A DNA stretch of 7,009 bases from Rhodothermaceae bacterium (GTDB lineage: Bacteria; Bacteroidota; Rhodothermia; Rhodothermales; Rubricoccaceae): the NCBI GenBank assembly GCA_013003465.1, contig JABDIZ010000204.1, forward strand, positions 1 to 7,009, read 5' to 3'. Below, piece after piece: positions 5,672-7,009 of the stretch. The number at the start of each line of letters is the position of its first letter. Position 1 is the first letter of the stretch. The notes below the pieces were generated by a model. That model made no database searches, was not told the origin of the DNA, and saw only the letters and a program-made list of their open reading frames with translations. The position numbers were made by a program, and so were the translations under genes.

Positions 5672-6331
5672 ATGCTCGGACTGCCTGACTCACTCGGCAT
5701 GTCGGCCTCGCGGCCGCTTCGGCTCCTCGCTCTCGGCGCCCATGCCGACGACATCGAGATCGGGGCGGGGGGGACGGTGCTCCGGCTCCTCGCCGAGCGC
5801 CCGCACACCCACGTGTCGTGGGTGGTGTTCTCGGGCGCCGACACGCCACGCGAGGCCGAGGCGCACGCGGCCGCCGCTTCCTTTCTGGAACGCGCGCGTC
5901 AGACCGCCGTTGATGTTGCTGGATTCCGGGATGGCTACTTTCCTTTCGAGGGAGCGCGAATCAAGGACCACTTCGAGTACTACGTGAAGTCTGTAGGTCC
6001 GCATCTCGTCTTGACGCACGCGCGCGACGACCGGCATCAGGACCACCGGGTGATCTCGGACCTGGCGTGGAATACGTTCCGGGGCACGGTGCCCATCGCC
6101 GAGTACGAGATTCCCAAATGGGACGGCGACCTCGGCCACCCCAATGCGTATGTCCGCCTCAATGACGATGGAGCGGCCCGCAAAGTGGAGCTGCTGATGC
6201 AGCATTTCCCGAGTCAGCGCAGCAAGGCGTGGTACGATGCCGAGACGTTCCGGGGCCTCCTGCGCATTCGTGGGATCGAGGCGGCTTCCACCTGGGCTGA
6301 GGCGTTCGTCTGCCGCAAGCAGATATGGTGA
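5672..6331 (+). CDS. PIG-L (LmbE-like) zinc-dependent deacetylase
   Basis: PIG-L/LmbE enzymes hydrolyse the N-acetyl group of GlcNAc-type sugars or conjugates using one zinc ion. At 219 aa it fits the family. The first motif is AHADDIEIG (23-31; family AHPDD-x-E-x-G, here Ala for Pro) with His24 and Asp27 as likely zinc ligands and Asp26 as probable base. The second is RHQDHRVISDLAW (121-133), with His125 as third ligand. EYEIPKWDGDLG (144-155) resembles a PIG-L subgroup found with sugar nucleotidyltransferases. No signal peptide is seen, so it should act in the cytoplasm. The ATG at 5672 lies 9 nt after the preceding stop; an in-frame ATG at 5699 gives a more typical N-terminus (MSASRPLRLLALGAHADD) and may be the true start. 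Neither has an SD. Its stop overlaps the next gene. The natural reading is removal of an acetyl group from the sugar activated by the preceding enzyme, but the substrate is inferred from context only. Confidence 0.9.
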   Translation: MLGLPDSLGMSASRPLRLLALGAHADDIEIGAGGTVLRLLAERPHTHVSWVVFSGADTPREAEAHAAAASFLERARQTAVDVAGFRDGYFPFEGARIKDHFEYYVKSVGPHLVLTHARDDRHQDHRVISDLAWNTFRGTVPIAEYEIPKWDGDLGHPNAYVRLNDDGAARKVELLMQHFPSQRSKAWYDAETFRGLLRIRGIEAASTWAEAFVCRKQIW

Positions 6332-7009
6332 TGCCTCGTCGGCTTCTTCTGGTGGGTGCGTTGCTCCTCCTGTTAGGATGCGAGCCCGGCCTGACGGCGG
6401 TCGGGGCGTCGCACATTGTTTCCATAGGCTGTCCTTCAGGAAAATGGCTGGACGTGGCCGGTGCCTGCATTCGAGCCGAGGCGGCCTTTACCGCGCCGGG
6501 CGCAACCACGTACTGGGTCGATCAAGACCATCCCCAGGCCGACGATGCAAACCCCGGTACGCAGGCGTTACCGTGGCGCACGATCAGCCGCGCCACGACC
6601 GTGTTGCAGCCTGGCGATGCCGTGCTCGTGCGGGCAGGCGTCTACCGCGAGACGGTCACGCCGCGCATCGGCGGGACCGGGCCGGAGCAGCGCATCACCT
6701 ACGCTGCGTATCCCGGCGACACTGTCATCGTCACTGGCGCTAATCTGGCCCACGACGGATGGATTCGCGAGGGGCGAGGGTGGCGCCGTACGTGGACCGG
6801 TCCGCGGTTGCCGAGCTACCACGGCGAAGACGATCCACACTTTCGTCGCGAACTCCTGGTTGCCGCTGGGCAGGTGCTTCAGCCCGTGTACCAGAAGGAA
6901 GCACTCCGTCCGGGTTCGTTCTTCGCAGAAGGGCCAGACGAGGCACCCACGGCACTCGTAGCGAGATTGCTCGATGAGGCCGAGCCAAGCGTTGATGTGA
7001 TGCTTGAGG
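6331..7009 (+). CDS. Lipoprotein with right-handed beta-helix (DUF1565/pectate-lyase-like) domain, 3'-truncated by window
   Basis: The open frame runs to the window end (226 complete codons). MPRR is followed by a Leu-rich helix and a lipobox LLGC, with Cys17 as the lipidation site, so the protein should be exported and membrane-anchored. Residues 61-137 carry the N-terminal pattern of right-handed parallel beta-helix proteins: YWVDQDHPQADDANPGTQ, PWRTISRATTVLQPGDAVLV, RAGVYRETV, then ITYAAYPGDTVIVTGA. Such proteins include polysaccharide lyases, epimerases and carbohydrate-binding proteins. The catalytic region lies beyond the window, so activity cannot be judged. Cys34 and Cys46 could form a disulfide. 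The ATG shares one base with the deacetylase stop (TGATG); a GTG at 6328 would give a four-base GTGA overlap. Coupling to cytoplasmic sugar enzymes suggests the lipoprotein handles the glycan they help make, as an inference. Confidence 0.82.
   Translation, partial: MPRRLLLVGALLLLLGCEPGLTAVGASHIVSIGCPSGKWLDVAGACIRAEAAFTAPGATTYWVDQDHPQADDANPGTQALPWRTISRATTVLQPGDAVLVRAGVYRETVTPRIGGTGPEQRITYAAYPGDTVIVTGANLAHDGWIREGRGWRRTWTGPRLPSYHGEDDPHFRRELLVAAGQVLQPVYQKEALRPGSFFAEGPDEAPTALVARLLDEAEPSVDVMLE

Noticed and set aside
1..7009. Possible mobile element, CRISPR array or RNA gene
   Set aside because: No transposase or integrase motifs, no regularly spaced repeats and no tRNA- or rRNA-like sequence were seen on either strand.

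Overview
This window is a GC-rich bacterial segment that reads as part of a surface-polysaccharide or glycoconjugate locus. It holds seven confident protein genes, two of them cut by the window edges, and no tRNA, rRNA, CRISPR array or transposase. The lineage cannot be fixed from the sequence. Most starts lack a Shine-Dalgarno motif, genes are joined by stop/start overlaps, and the last gene encodes a lipoprotein. This suggests a Gram-negative with weak SD dependence (the Bacteroidota/Rhodothermota side is one option), but that is inference.

Layout: (i) 1-986 (+) is the 3' part of an exostosin-like (GT47-type) glycosyltransferase. (ii) 1017-1685 (-) is a seven-helix hemolysin III/TrhA membrane protein, convergent with the glycosyltransferase and unrelated in function to its neighbours. 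(iii) 1944-4588 (+) is a translationally coupled pair: a DUF2172/DUF4910 aminopeptidase-like protein with a C-terminal winged helix, then a class III PLP aminotransferase of the type often labelled glutamate-1-semialdehyde aminomutase. (iv) 4589-4825 is a non-coding interval with two hairpins, a strong intrinsic terminator, and then about 140 nt of leader holding a possible 29-codon ORF and a weak promoter candidate. (v) 4826-7009 (+) is a tight run: an RfbF-like sugar-phosphate nucleotidyltransferase, a PIG-L-type zinc deacetylase, and the 5' part of a lipoprotein with a right-handed beta-helix domain. This last gene runs off the window end.

Pathway reading (inference): the nucleotidyltransferase would activate a sugar-1-phosphate, probably with CTP. 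The aminotransferase, deacetylase and peptidase-like protein would install, unmask or trim an amino group on the sugar or its acyl/aminoacyl substituent. The glycosyltransferase would transfer a sugar, and the beta-helix lipoprotein would bind or process glycan outside the cytoplasm. Nucleotidyltransferase, PIG-L, GSA-type aminotransferase and DUF4910 together make a plausible modification cassette whose product is not evident. The most interesting points are a cytidylyltransferase-like enzyme lacking the usual Glu-Lys-Pro sugar-site motif, and the structured RNA with terminator that divides the cassette into two transcription blocks.
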